Virus record (IMG/VR): IMGVR_UViG_3300024520_005967
Span: 1-27,279 of that record
From: a virus
Length of the DNA stretch: 27,279 nt
Reading direction: 5' to 3' (one strand)
Shown: one piece after another, positions 15,201 through 22,278 of the stretch
How positions within the stretch are numbered: position 1 is the first letter of the stretch
How the letters are laid out: every line of letters starts with the position of its first letter
The notes under the pieces: generated by a model
The model's input: the letters and a program-made list of their open reading frames with translations, nothing else
Databases searched by the model: none
Told to the model about the DNA's origin: nothing
Translations under genes and position numbers: made by a program

Positions 15201-17526
15201 CCGTGTCGTTGATCAGGAGTTGGAATTTCTCACCGTCGGCCCTTACCTGAACTCCGATCTTGTCGAGATCGGTGACCATGAACCCTACCGATACGCGGAA
15301 ATCGTCGATAGCATCGTTCATCGCGTGGACTGCTTTTATGGCCTCGACGTCGCCGACGGCTCCGGTCCCAATGGCCTGACCCGTGCGGACCCCGCCGGTC
15401 GTCTCGGTTGAGATAGGCAGACCGAAGACGCGGGCGCGCTTACGTTCGATACTCGCCGACACGGCATCGAAGACGGCGACAAATGCGGCGATAACGGGGG
15501 CGGCGGCTGCCAAGCCAGCCCCGATACCTCCGGCACCCCCGCCTCCGGCACCCCCGCCTCCGAACGCTCCGGCAACTTGCCCCGCGGTCCCGGCGGCGCC
15601 CGCGGCACCGCCGCCTGAGCTTGAGATCGACGACAGCGCATTGATGACCGATCCGACAATCCGCCCAAGGTCGGAGTCCAGGAGTCCGAGAGTGTTGGCC
15701 ACGGCGGTGAAGCCGTCAAACATGGCTTTCTGGGCGTCCTGCTGCTGCTCGAGCGCGGCCTTAGATGCCTTCTTTCTTGTCTTGAGCCCGTCTTTCGCCG
15801 CGTCGTCCGCCATCTTCACCCGGGCCTTGATAGCGTCACTTTCGAGCTTGGCGGCGTCCGCTTGCATTCGATGGAAGTCTCCCAGGTTGACGCCGGCCGG
15901 AAACCCTGGCGTGCCAAGGTCGGGAGCGACCGGGCCGAGGCCGCCAGATCCTTGCCCGGGACGCACTCCGGGAAAGGCTGCGAAGAATCCTTGGGCGACT
16001 TCGGCGGCCTGCGACTGCGCGATCAAGTCGAGCTGCGCGCGCGCGTCCTTGAGGTCGGCGACGAGCTGGACCACGCGCTGGTCAGCCAGGCCGACGCCCG
16101 ACGCCAATTGTAGGCGAGCGGCATCTCCGGCATCCTCCGCGGAAATACCGAAGGCGCGCATCAGCCGTGCCGTCTCGCGCAGCTCGGTACCTTTATCGGT
16201 CACGGCCGCGAGAGCTTTCTCGGTAGCCAAAATGGACTTTTCGGACCGGTCCCATTCCCGATTGACGGGCGGCAGGGCGGCAGCCATGGCCTGCGCCCAC
16301 GAGACGGCTTCGTCGCCGACGTCTACGAAGCGATCCATTGTCTTGACGTGGATCGTGACCGCCTCTTCCGTCTCCTCTGTCTCTTTTCCGAATCGGGACT
16401 GCCACTCCGCGGCCAGCGCCATGGCGAGCGCCACCGACCGGTAGGCGTCGCCGAGCGGACCCATCGTTCGAGTCGTCTTGACGTTTTCAGCCGCACCGTC
16501 TCGCGTAGCGCGTGTCAATTGCGTCAGGATCTCGAAGTAGGTGCGGAGGCCGCCCTCTTCGAGCGCTATGCGGCCGACCTCTTCCTTGAGATCGCCGAAT
16601 TCCGTCGTCAGCGCCTTACTCGCGCCGCCGAACTTTCTCGCCGATGCCGCCGCATCTCCATATTGCTTGTCGAGTTCTTTGAGGATAACCCTCTGCGCCT
16701 CAGCTGACCGGCCGGCTAGAACGAGATCCTTGACGAGCTGCTCTTGTTGCGCTGACAGCTGTGTGCCGCTGCGGCGGAGGGCCGTCAATCCGCGAATCGG
16801 ATCGTCCAAAGCCTTCGCCACTTGGAGCAAACTAGCGTTCAGGTCAGTTTGCATGACCTCGCTCATATTGATAGCGGCCTCGATGCCGGGCCGGAAGCTG
16901 TCGCGAGTAATCTTCCCGAACGTGGCGAACTGCGATGCCAGCCGGAGAATGTCCTCGTCGGCAACGCCTGTCGTGAACTGGATCTCTGAGGCCATATCCG
17001 CAATCTCTTGCGTCGTCATCCCAAGAGTGTTTCCCATGGACTTCAGTCGCGATTCCACCTGCGCCATGACGTCGGCCTGCTTCTCAGCAGCTTGGATCGA
17101 TGACAGTAGCCCACGAGTCAGAAGGCCGACACCGGCGGCACCTGCCAATGTAGAGTAGGCCCCGGAAAGAGCCCCGAGACGGGAAACCTGCACACGAGTC
17201 GCCTTGGAGGCCTCTCGTTGCGCCCTGGTGAATTCCTTCGTCTCCCGTTCTGCCTTGTCAAGCTTGACCGCGTAGGCCCCGGCCTCCTTGGTCGCTCGGT
17301 CGATGTCCTTACCGAAGGCGTTGACAGCCTTCCTGGCCGCCGCGACCGAGACGCCTTGCTTCTTGGCGATCTGTACCGCAAGCTCTTGCTTCTGGACCAT
17401 CAGGCCGAGCTTCTTGGTCGCGTCGACGCGCTCGTCTTTGAGCTTCCGCTCAGCGGCGATCAACTTCCGGACTTCCCGCCGGAAGTCCTCCGTATCGAGC
17501 CCGACAGTCGCTTCAAAGTCCGACAT
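12205..17526 (-). CDS. Tail tape measure protein
   Basis: 1773 residues, the largest gene here. The first 110 residues are charged coiled coil (FRREVRKLIAAERKLKDERV onward), followed by the usual hydrophobic stretch (GAYSTLAGAAGVGLLTRGLL at about 124-143) and the tape measure core (MASEIQFTTGVADEDILRLA, KALDDPIRGLTALRRSGTQL). Gly/Ala-rich low-complexity segments occur at about 635-680, and a run of ten glycines near 1384. Long helical segments fill the rest. The protein sets tail length; at the rule of thumb of 0.15 nm per residue it predicts a tail near 265 nm, long for a siphovirus. It follows the chaperones as expected. The ATG directly follows the TAG of the T gene, with AAGGA about 9 bases before it. 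No lytic transglycosylase or peptidase motif was noticed inside. Confidence 0.93.
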   Translation of the reverse strand: MSDFEATVGLDTEDFRREVRKLIAAERKLKDERVDATKKLGLMVQKQELAVQIAKKQGVSVAAARKAVNAFGKDIDRATKEAGAYAVKLDKAERETKEFTRAQREASKATRVQVSRLGALSGAYSTLAGAAGVGLLTRGLLSSIQAAEKQADVMAQVESRLKSMGNTLGMTTQEIADMASEIQFTTGVADEDILRLASQFATFGKITRDSFRPGIEAAINMSEVMQTDLNASLLQVAKALDDPIRGLTALRRSGTQLSAQQEQLVKDLVLAGRSAEAQRVILKELDKQYGDAAASARKFGGASKALTTEFGDLKEEVGRIALEEGGLRTYFEILTQLTRATRDGAAENVKTTRTMGPLGDAYRSVALAMALAAEWQSRFGKETEETEEAVTIHVKTMDRFVDVGDEAVSWAQAMAAALPPVNREWDRSEKSILATEKALAAVTDKGTELRETARLMRAFGISAEDAGDAARLQLASGVGLADQRVVQLVADLKDARAQLDLIAQSQAAEVAQGFFAAFPGVRPGQGSGGLGPVAPDLGTPGFPAGVNLGDFHRMQADAAKLESDAIKARVKMADDAAKDGLKTRKKASKAALEQQQDAQKAMFDGFTAVANTLGLLDSDLGRIVGSVINALSSISSSGGGAAGAAGTAGQVAGAFGGGGAGGGGAGGIGAGLAAAAPVIAAFVAVFDAVSASIERKRARVFGLPISTETTGGVRTGQAIGTGAVGDVEAIKAVHAMNDAIDDFRVSVGFMVTDLDKIGVQVRADGEKFQLLINDTVFGVFESFESAFAEGLRIAVGEASLEGIGPILSEALGRVGFGRTVEELAPLIPLLRQLDDVNAGLTVTYSAAKTTADQWLTSLDITSEQLLRLGVSIGDVTAFREREIQAQKDQILASGAALAGVSLNLGRFAEWAAAAEAFGDAQETEIARQEALLAAVESRIAEPTSGPLDGKGEVGGGGRDAGDAAGEASGPIGDFGKAIAMSGKQAEEAAGRISQSFIDMIRESVAIQGELGFLSEIASFQEAFGVQVMGNQELQMMIAELEFRSAQIRIQLLVRELELNAASLGITEAQMEAWRGFAQEIAAFEFSDAKVRGGGGRRKQKQEEQRRAAEAAAQELESFTEELTVLSRNAGSASGTLGDLAAQLAEVAQNAAAAAEAGMSAADAAEFQRLQLQQIRRDFLEPFSTEGRRENFISAEQDIEQTRRAAMEEAALIAAEQAENLGIPVEVAFRAMEETINDWARRMNRDLVAEMVDGLNLPLENTRKSMRESRKAFKDLRLSFERGAISSRKYESLLEQVHDAQEAALGGDLLNLIDQYYGEIEGGEEFRRKLEIMRFELEMANMNLRFQMLVAEGMLAQEAIDTLGGFLEFMNANPPDWDAYFAGATTGGGGGGGGGGSGSPLPPSSGDVAADITNLAAAIRDFIRGFESTDVGRFETQARDWIAAFEDFDREVGDAMNLDLGGMSARDRLNQFAQSFGMTIEELIASGNALDLADLIPEGHVFHDQLIAVLEAMIADADLGDLEAAAPGKLLDMYRGTLDVTSALQSELDAINAEYLDITTALDLMGGSAEQLAEAGQIHLDQLEAFWARATEGIKDLLQELTGGASGGLSGRAVLENAQSRYQSLRDRLATNPQDLDALSQIEEATRDYLAAAQAFTGGSGPIYSRIVADVIATLSGIDPTSGGLGGGDDGTVGGGVGGPVVQGPSPLVTDPLAIIANESARQTAILEHMAGISLEQAEEDRVIRGLYTDLLDRQRDDIPTTTPPFDPGRTPLV
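15527..15562 (-). repeat. Short tandem repeat in the Gly/Ala linker of the tape measure gene
   Basis: Plus-strand unit CCTCCGGCACCCCCG (15 bases) occurs twice in a row with the first 6 bases of a third copy. On the coding strand it gives a Gly/Ala-rich stretch. The multiple of three means copy changes would keep the frame and shift linker length. Confidence 0.7.
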
Positions 17527-18081
17527 CTACGTCTTTCCTTTGGGCTTTGGCCGTAAGGCAATCCCCTGGTGAGCGCCCGAGTGCATCGACTGGAAGAGGC
17601 TCCAGAGGAAAGATGCGTCGGGACCGTCGATCGGGATCTTCCCCATTTGGCAGAAAGGCGCCATGTCGGCATAGGTCGGTTCTGGAACGCCCACTCCGTC
17701 CCGCCTGAAGCCGAAGAAGGCGTCGAGCAAGGGTCGTAGCGCGATCATCAGCTCGAGGTGAAGCACCGCTTCGGGAAGCGGATCTTTCGCCGGCCACTCC
17801 GGGTACTCCTTGCGCAGTCGATCCGCTCGATCCCGCGGCGTGCCCGGGCTCTTTTTGCCCTGCTTGAGGCATATCGGGCACAGGAACATCGGCGCGAAAA
17901 CACAGCGTGGCTCGCCGGCCTTTGCCGGTGGCCCGCATAGATCCCGCGTTCTGTGGCACTTCTGGCATCGCCCTGGGTCCACGGCTCCCCCGCACTCGCG
18001 GCAATCTCGAAGGCGTAGATTGCCCTGGCGGGCCTCTTTGATTACGTCGTCGAGCTGAGCGAAGAGATAGTCCCACTTCAC
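17527..18081 (-). CDS. Tail-assembly chaperone T part, Cys-rich, made as G-T fusion
   Basis: Frame of 184 codons counted from GTG 18081, but probably translated mainly as the C-terminal part of a G-T fusion made by a -1 slip at 18099-18093, which adds LTSW before the V. The fusion would be 451 residues. The T part contains eight cysteines in an ordered pattern: CxxC at 27-30, CxxC at 39-42, C49, C60 and CxxC at 68-71, suggesting two zinc sites. The C-terminal half is helical and alpha-rich (LPEAVLHLELMIALRPLLDA). In lambda-like phages the T domain brings tail tube subunits to the G-coated tape measure protein. The direct neighbour on the 3' side is the tape measure gene, as expected. Confidence 0.8.
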   Translation of the reverse strand: MKWDYLFAQLDDVIKEARQGNLRLRDCRECGGAVDPGRCQKCHRTRDLCGPPAKAGEPRCVFAPMFLCPICLKQGKKSPGTPRDRADRLRKEYPEWPAKDPLPEAVLHLELMIALRPLLDAFFGFRRDGVGVPEPTYADMAPFCQMGKIPIDGPDASFLWSLFQSMHSGAHQGIALRPKPKGKT

Positions 18082-18881
18082 CCAGCTGGTGAGTTTTTTG
18101 TGACGTCCCCCACGCCGTTCTGGTAGTCCTTCTCCAGCTTCTCGGCTTCGTCGACGATCCAGTCGGTCATGGCGCCAGAGAGGGCCTGGCCACCGTGGGG
18201 CACTTCAGACACCTTGAGCTTGACGAGGAGCGCGTCGTAGGCCGCCTTGGCCGTCGTGGGCCGGTCGTCCTCTTCGGCATTGTGCAACGCGTCCTTGCGC
18301 AGCGCGGTGACTTCGAGACTCAATTCCTTGTCGGTCGCTTCGTCGATGGCCGTCCGCGCCGCCGCGATCTGGTCGGCTTTCGTTCCCTCGGCTTCGCCGA
18401 TGGCCTCCCGCGCTTCCGTGAGCTTCGCGACGTTGGCGGGGGTCGGCCATCCGCCCTTGGCGGTCGACTTCACCCACGCGGGCAGGTAGGCGGTATCGCC
18501 TTCGTCTTCGCGCAGAAGGTGGTCGTAGACGGTCTTGGCCGTGACCACCGCGGGATCCTCCGGAGCGACGACGCCACGCCAGTCCTTCACCAGGAGCGCC
18601 ACTCGCCGCCGCCGCTCTTCGCGCATGGTCGATGCCCCGAGCTCCATTGTCTTGATCGCGAAGGCCCTGGACGCGGCCGCGACGTCGCTACCGTCGTCGC
18701 CTGCGGCCGTCCATACCCTGGTCTGGTACTTCTTGACCGCGTCGTCGTAGGCCGGAGTCCCCGACCGGTGGATCTTCAGCTCGATGGAGCCGCAAGGGAG
18801 ATTCCACGGTGCCGTAAACCACCGAGAGGAGGACACCAGCGGGAGCCCGCTGGCGATGAGAGAGGCGTTCGAAAAACTCAT
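18078..18881 (-). CDS. Tail-assembly chaperone G
   Basis: 267 residues between the tail tube genes and the tape measure gene, the conserved place of the lambda G-type chaperone. The first 60 residues include a beta part (WNLPCGSIELKIHRSG), the rest is charged helices (AYDDAVKKYQTRVWTAAGDD, REERRRRVALLVKDWRG, KADQIAAARTAIDEATDKEL). It ends VTKNSPAG at TGA 18080-18078. The in-frame A AAA AAC heptamer covers the KN codons four codons before this end, so part of the ribosomes should shift to the T frame. G is expected to coat the tape measure protein during tail assembly. The 5' side holds a terminator (18909-18951), so its transcript level is probably below that of the tail tube. Confidence 0.8.
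   Translation of the reverse strand: MSFSNASLIASGLPLVSSSRWFTAPWNLPCGSIELKIHRSGTPAYDDAVKKYQTRVWTAAGDDGSDVAAASRAFAIKTMELGASTMREERRRRVALLVKDWRGVVAPEDPAVVTAKTVYDHLLREDEGDTAYLPAWVKSTAKGGWPTPANVAKLTEAREAIGEAEGTKADQIAAARTAIDEATDKELSLEVTALRKDALHNAEEDDRPTTAKAAYDALLVKLKVSEVPHGGQALSGAMTDWIVDEAEKLEKDYQNGVGDVTKNSPAG
18093..18099 (-). promoter_or_regulatory. -1 ribosomal frameshift site A AAA AAC
   Basis: On the minus strand the codons are ACA AAA AAC, so the heptamer fits X XXY YYZ exactly in the G frame. After a -1 slip the reading becomes CTC ACC AGC TGG GTG, entering the T frame without a stop. The G stop follows 12 bases after the heptamer (TGA 18080-18078). This is the same layout as the lambda G/GT site, though the heptamer differs from lambda's. 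Confidence 0.85.
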
Positions 18882-18908
18882 GTGATGTTACCCTGTCAGT
18901 GAGAAGTT

Positions 18909-18951
18909 GAAAAAGACTCCCGGCACCACCTGGCGCTCGCTCACCAGGAGT
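18909..18951 (-). terminator. Intrinsic terminator after the tail tube genes
   Basis: On the minus strand ACTCC pairs with GGAGT across a 26-base interval that also contains an alternative inner stem, CCTGG/CCAGG, and is followed by CTTTTT. It lies in the 106-base gap between the second tube-like gene and chaperone G. It probably reduces read-through to the chaperone and tape measure genes. Confidence 0.6.
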
Positions 18952-18987
18952 GGACGGCGGCGAGCATTTAGGCGCACCGAGGTACGA

Positions 18988-19443
18988 TCAGAAGGTGCGA
19001 TTAGCGGGCGAGCCGCCCCATGCTGCTGTCACTTGTCCGGAGATCTGGAAGCTCCAGGAGACTTTCCAGACCTGACCCACCTGGCCGCTGATGTCGAAAC
19101 CGGTTACCGGCGAGTTGAACGAGAAGGTAGGATTGTTGGCCGCCGCCGTCCCTGCCCCGTCGGCCTTCGGCTGCAGCACGATCGCGGTGTTGGTGGCTGA
19201 TGCGACGTAGCCGAAAAGGGTGTCGACATCATCCCACGGGCTCGCCGCGTTAAGCATCATCTCACCGGCCCACGAGTGGTTCCCGAGCGTCTTGATGTGA
19301 GCGTGGGCGAGGTCCGCCCAGCCGGTGATATCCTCGGTGTCGATGTTGAGGGTGAGGGTCGTCGAGGTCACTTTTGCGACCGTTGCGGTGTCGAGAGCGC
19401 TGGCCCATTGTAGGTAGCCGTCGGTGAACACAAATTCTGCCAT
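18988..19443 (-). CDS. Second tail-tube-like protein
   Basis: 151 residues starting MAEFVFTDGYLQWASALDTA. It shares its opening (MAE-VF-D) and the segment DITGWADLAHAHIKTLGNHS with the upstream 259-residue protein (DVTGFEHLAHEYHKGLGDGS), so the two look like paralogues of tail tube fold. The second half (NPTFSFNSPVTGFDISGQVG, WKVSWSFQISGQVTAA) is regular beta structure, as in tube subunits. Length is close to typical tube proteins. It is directly followed by a terminator, consistent with high expression. It could be the main tube subunit, with the longer one a capped or decorated version, or the reverse. Confidence 0.65.
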   Translation of the reverse strand: MAEFVFTDGYLQWASALDTATVAKVTSTTLTLNIDTEDITGWADLAHAHIKTLGNHSWAGEMMLNAASPWDDVDTLFGYVASATNTAIVLQPKADGAGTAAANNPTFSFNSPVTGFDISGQVGQVWKVSWSFQISGQVTAAWGGSPANRTF

Positions 19444-19466
19444 GATTCAAATCTCCGGGGGTAGGT

Positions 19467-20246
19467 TTAGGTGACGGCGGGTTTGGTGCGGATGCCGGCG
19501 ATAACGATAGGCGAAAAGGTCGGTGTCGCCGAGCCTCCGATGGTCGACTCGTAACGCCAAAAAGTGTCAGTCTCCGGCGTGGTATCGCCGTCCACGGTGC
19601 TGAACTGCACCAAATTCGCGGTATCTGTCGCTTGCGCAAAGGTGATGTGGGTCGTCGGCGTCGCCCAGTCGGTGGTTGCTGAGAGCAGGAGACCGTCCCA
19701 GGTCGGGCTCGTCCCCGAGGTCGCGGGGGAGTTGCTCATGATCTGGAGACACCAAAGCTCCTGGCCGGCTCCGAGCGCCCCCAGGGTGATCGTGGACCCG
19801 GTTACCGACGCCGTCGCGGGACCGTCAGAAGTGGCGAGTCCCGTCGAGTAGAAGACGGAACCGGACGCGAGCGCTCGCGTCGCCGGGCCGCCAAGGGTGA
19901 CGCCGGCGACGTTGTCCACTTGTCCTGACTTCTCGATGGCATTGAGGACCCCGGCGGCCATGAAGGCGTAGGACCCCTGAGCACCCGCCTCGAGGATGGC
20001 GACACGTGTCGCCGTGCCGGTGTCAAGGTTCAGGGTCAACGCCTTCTCATTGAGGACCACGTCGTCGAACGCGGTCACTGAGAAAGAGCCGTCGCCGAGA
20101 CCCTTGTGGTATTCGTGAGCGAGGTGCTCGAACCCCGTAACGTCGTGGGCGGCACGGTCGTGGTTGAGGGTGAATTGGGTCGCATAGAGGCCCATGCGGG
20201 CATCCTCGACCCAAATCCCAACGTCCTTGAAAACGGATTCAGCCAT
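19467..20246 (-). CDS. Tail-tube-like protein (259 aa)
   Basis: Starts MAESVFKDVGIWVEDARMGL one base after the stop of the tail terminator gene. The N-terminal 80 residues (YATQFTLNHDRAAHDVTGFE, SFSVTAFDDVVLNEK) resemble siphovirus tail tube proteins. The middle (ALTLNLDTGTATRVAILEAG through VTLGGPATRA) and the end (FWRYESTIGGSATPTFSPIV) are beta-rich. At 259 residues it is longer than a simple tube subunit, leaving room for an extra surface domain. The order terminator, tube, chaperones, tape measure supports the role. A related shorter gene lies immediately downstream. Confidence 0.7.
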   Translation of the reverse strand: MAESVFKDVGIWVEDARMGLYATQFTLNHDRAAHDVTGFEHLAHEYHKGLGDGSFSVTAFDDVVLNEKALTLNLDTGTATRVAILEAGAQGSYAFMAAGVLNAIEKSGQVDNVAGVTLGGPATRALASGSVFYSTGLATSDGPATASVTGSTITLGALGAGQELWCLQIMSNSPATSGTSPTWDGLLLSATTDWATPTTHITFAQATDTANLVQFSTVDGDTTPETDTFWRYESTIGGSATPTFSPIVIAGIRTKPAVT

Positions 20247-20247
20247 C

Positions 20248-20712
20248 TTATGAGGTCCCCCAAAAAGGCAAGGTGCCGAGTCGGACCCGGAAGCCTGCGG
20301 GTTGCTGTGTCGTGTCGAAGCCGCTCGGAGCGCTGTATTCCTGGAGCAAGAACGTCAGTCCGCCGGTGCCCTGGGCCGCCTCCAGGGCCGTGAGCGTTGC
20401 GGCGTAAACCGTGTCGGCGATTCCAATCGGCGCGGTCGGCTCGTCGATCACCCAGAGCATGAGCTCTCGACGGCGCACAGGGGCCGCGGTTGCCGAGGAC
20501 GTAAACCCGGGCAGGCTTCCCAGGGTCGAAGCGTCGAAGCGGCCATAAACGGTCGGATTTTCCCCTCCGGTGGGCTCCGGCGGCGCCATGGCGACCCCGT
20601 GCGGCAGCCATCCCTGCCAGCCGGTGCCCACCGCCGGCGCTACGCCGTCGAGAATGTCCATGACGTTTTCCCGGTCGGCGGCCGGCCACGAGTAGAGATT
20701 GGGCGTTGCCAT
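20248..20712 (-). CDS. Tail terminator/completion protein
   Basis: 154 residues from ATG 20712, which overlaps the upstream stop as TGATG. A longer open frame exists upstream but lies fully inside the neck protein gene. The sequence (YSWPAADRENVMDILDGVAP, ELMLWVIDEPTAPIG, TVYAATLTALEAAQGTGGLT) has the helix-then-strand outline of small tail completion proteins, which cap the tail tube before joining to the head. Gene order (connector, neck protein, this gene, tube) matches HK97-type modules. No catalytic motifs are seen. Confidence 0.6.
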   Translation of the reverse strand: MATPNLYSWPAADRENVMDILDGVAPAVGTGWQGWLPHGVAMAPPEPTGGENPTVYGRFDASTLGSLPGFTSSATAAPVRRRELMLWVIDEPTAPIGIADTVYAATLTALEAAQGTGGLTFLLQEYSAPSGFDTTQQPAGFRVRLGTLPFWGTS

Positions 20713-21194
20713 CAGAATACCATCCGCTTCTTTAGAGCCTTGCGCGCCGCCGTAGAGGCGGCGCGCTTGATGATCGCGGGCATCTTCCCGGCCGCGTGGT
20801 CCGCTCCCTTCTTGAGCGGCTCGTAGGCAGGCGCAGAGCCCCACCCGAACTCCTCGACGTTGAGGTTGTAGGGGTAGCCTCCATCAGATCGGGCGCCGCT
20901 GGTCACGAAGACGGGAGCGCCGAAAAGGTCGCCAAGCATCATGCCGTCGACCTGGAGCACGTCCGGAATCGGGTAGCTCGGCATCTGGCCGGCGTCACGG
21001 TATTTCGGGGTGCCCGTGGAGACCGCCAGGGACGCCCGGAAGCGACCCTTGGAGAACGGTGCACTGACAGGCGCAGGCGCCTCCTTGACGGCCTTCCTGA
21101 GGACCTCGCGCGCCCAGAGACGTTTGATCTCGTGCTCCCATGCCTCGATGGCGTGCTCCATCGACTTTCCGAGGGTGTCGAGCGGTTTCGACAT
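20712..21194 (-). CDS. HK97 gp10-like neck protein
   Basis: 160 residues from ATG 21194 with GGGAGG 5 bases upstream; longer upstream reading is in-frame but arginine-rich and overlaps the previous gene, so it is rejected. Features of the gp10 family are the N-terminal helix (MEHAIEAWEHEIKRLWAREV), the segment APFSKGRFRASLAVSTG (about 45-62), corresponding to the usual D-T-G-x-L-R-x-S motif, and the Y-x-x-x-x-E-x-G-like run YPYNLNVEEFGWG (about 110-122), with a basic C-terminal helix. Such proteins join head and tail. Its overlaps with both neighbours show a coupled operon. Confidence 0.7.
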   Translation of the reverse strand: MSKPLDTLGKSMEHAIEAWEHEIKRLWAREVLRKAVKEAPAPVSAPFSKGRFRASLAVSTGTPKYRDAGQMPSYPIPDVLQVDGMMLGDLFGAPVFVTSGARSDGGYPYNLNVEEFGWGSAPAYEPLKKGADHAAGKMPAIIKRAASTAARKALKKRMVF

Positions 21195-21772
21195 CACGAC
21201 CTCCCTGCCCAGATCAGCGTTTGCCCGACGAGAGGATCCACGCGGAGCACCACCGCCGCCACGCCGCCGCGGGTAGCGCGCCAACCTTTCCGAGGGGAAA
21301 AGTCCAGCGCGTTATCGGCCACCACGCAGGCCCAGGACAGGGTCCCCGTGAGGTCTTGTGGACGCGCGTCGGTCGAGGAGTCGACCATCACCGAGTAGCT
21401 TGCCGTCTCGGCACCGGCGGCGAGCGTTACGGCGTCGCCATCGGTGGCTGCCGCGGCAATTCCCGTGGTCAAGGTGACCGTGACGGTGTCGGCGGCCTTG
21501 TCGGCGTTGGCGTCCGCGGAGACCACGTAGTCGGCTCCGGCGAGAGTGATCTTTGAGCGGGCTCGGATCATGCCGGCCATGTTGGCGGTCGATGGCCTCT
21601 CCAGCACCAGCGTCGTCGCGTCCTCGGCAGCGTTCGCGCTCAGCTCCAGAGCAGTCACTCTGGCGCCCGCGTTGTCGGTCAGCCCTGGGTCGATCGAAAA
21701 GCTCACGCTGGCATCACTGAGAAGCTGCACAGTCGTTTGTGCAGTGGCGGCCATGAAACTTGCCATGCTCAT
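21194..21772 (-). CDS. Structural protein at the head-closure position
   Basis: 192 residues, almost all beta and Ala/Thr/Val-rich (VTALELSANAAEDATTLVLE, ARSKITLAGADYVVSADANA, DTVTVTLTTGIAAAATDGDA). The core lies in the place where head-closure (stopper) proteins are encoded, between the DnaT-like connector and the gp10-like gene. The final part (SWACVVADNALDFSPRKGWR, VVLRVDPLVGQTLIWAG) could form a small barrel. The start ATG 21772 overlaps the upstream stop as ATGA; an alternative ATG two codons later is equally possible. No precise family is recognised. Confidence 0.6.
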   Translation of the reverse strand: MSMASFMAATAQTTVQLLSDASVSFSIDPGLTDNAGARVTALELSANAAEDATTLVLERPSTANMAGMIRARSKITLAGADYVVSADANADKAADTVTVTLTTGIAAAATDGDAVTLAAGAETASYSVMVDSSTDARPQDLTGTLSWACVVADNALDFSPRKGWRATRGGVAAVVLRVDPLVGQTLIWAGRS

Positions 21773-22269
21773 CGCTGGGGCACTCCCATCATCCTGTGGA
21801 GCAGGCTCTTTGCCTCGGTCCCGGACACGCTACCGCTACTGCTCTTCGTGGCGACGTCGAGTTTAACCCTCGAGCCGCCGGCGAGCTGCACCTCGGTGAC
21901 ACCGGCGGGTACCTCGACCGTGGTACCGTCAAGCTCCTTGGCGACCTCCTCAGCCGCGTAGGCGCAGAGATCCAGAAGGATCGCCGGAATCTCGTCGGAG
22001 TCGACGGTTTCCCGGTCCACGTACCACCCGACACGGGGCGCCTCGAGGCCCTGGGTGATCTTGGTAGGCGTTCCTGATGCGCCGTCGACCAGCCGCGTGT
22101 CGATCCGCTGGGTTCCGCGGACGACCGCCGCTGTCTGCTGCGCGGTCGTCAACGCAGCGAACGCCGTCAGGCCTAGGTCGGCGATCCGGGTCGCGGTGTT
22201 GGCGACCGACTCGAAGGCGTTGGCCGATGTCACCCCGGTACCGTCCTCGAGTATGATCGTGATCGCCAC
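21769..22269 (-). CDS. Head-tail connector, DnaT-like/gp6-like family
   Basis: 166 residues from GTG 22269 with AGAGG 7 bases before it. The opening ITIILEDGTGVTSANAFESV is typical of the phage 'DnaT-like ssDNA-binding' or gp6-like adaptor family, in which a short beta strand, VEDGTG-type turn, and helices with AAVVRGTQRID and W follow. The centre PRVGWYVDRETVDSDEIPAI and the end (EVQLAGGSRVKLDVATKSSS) fit that pattern. By known phage modules it forms a ring attached to the portal. The family name suggests DNA binding, but in phages the location points to a structural adaptor. Confidence 0.68.
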   Translation of the reverse strand: MAITIILEDGTGVTSANAFESVANTATRIADLGLTAFAALTTAQQTAAVVRGTQRIDTRLVDGASGTPTKITQGLEAPRVGWYVDRETVDSDEIPAILLDLCAYAAEEVAKELDGTTVEVPAGVTEVQLAGGSRVKLDVATKSSSGSVSGTEAKSLLHRMMGVPQR

Positions 22270-22278
22270 GATAGACCT

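Noticed and set aside
15383-16444. Long plus-strand open frame (353 codons) inside the tape measure gene
   Set aside because: Ala/Ser/Pro-rich shadow of a well supported gene in GC-rich DNA; no recognisable domain.
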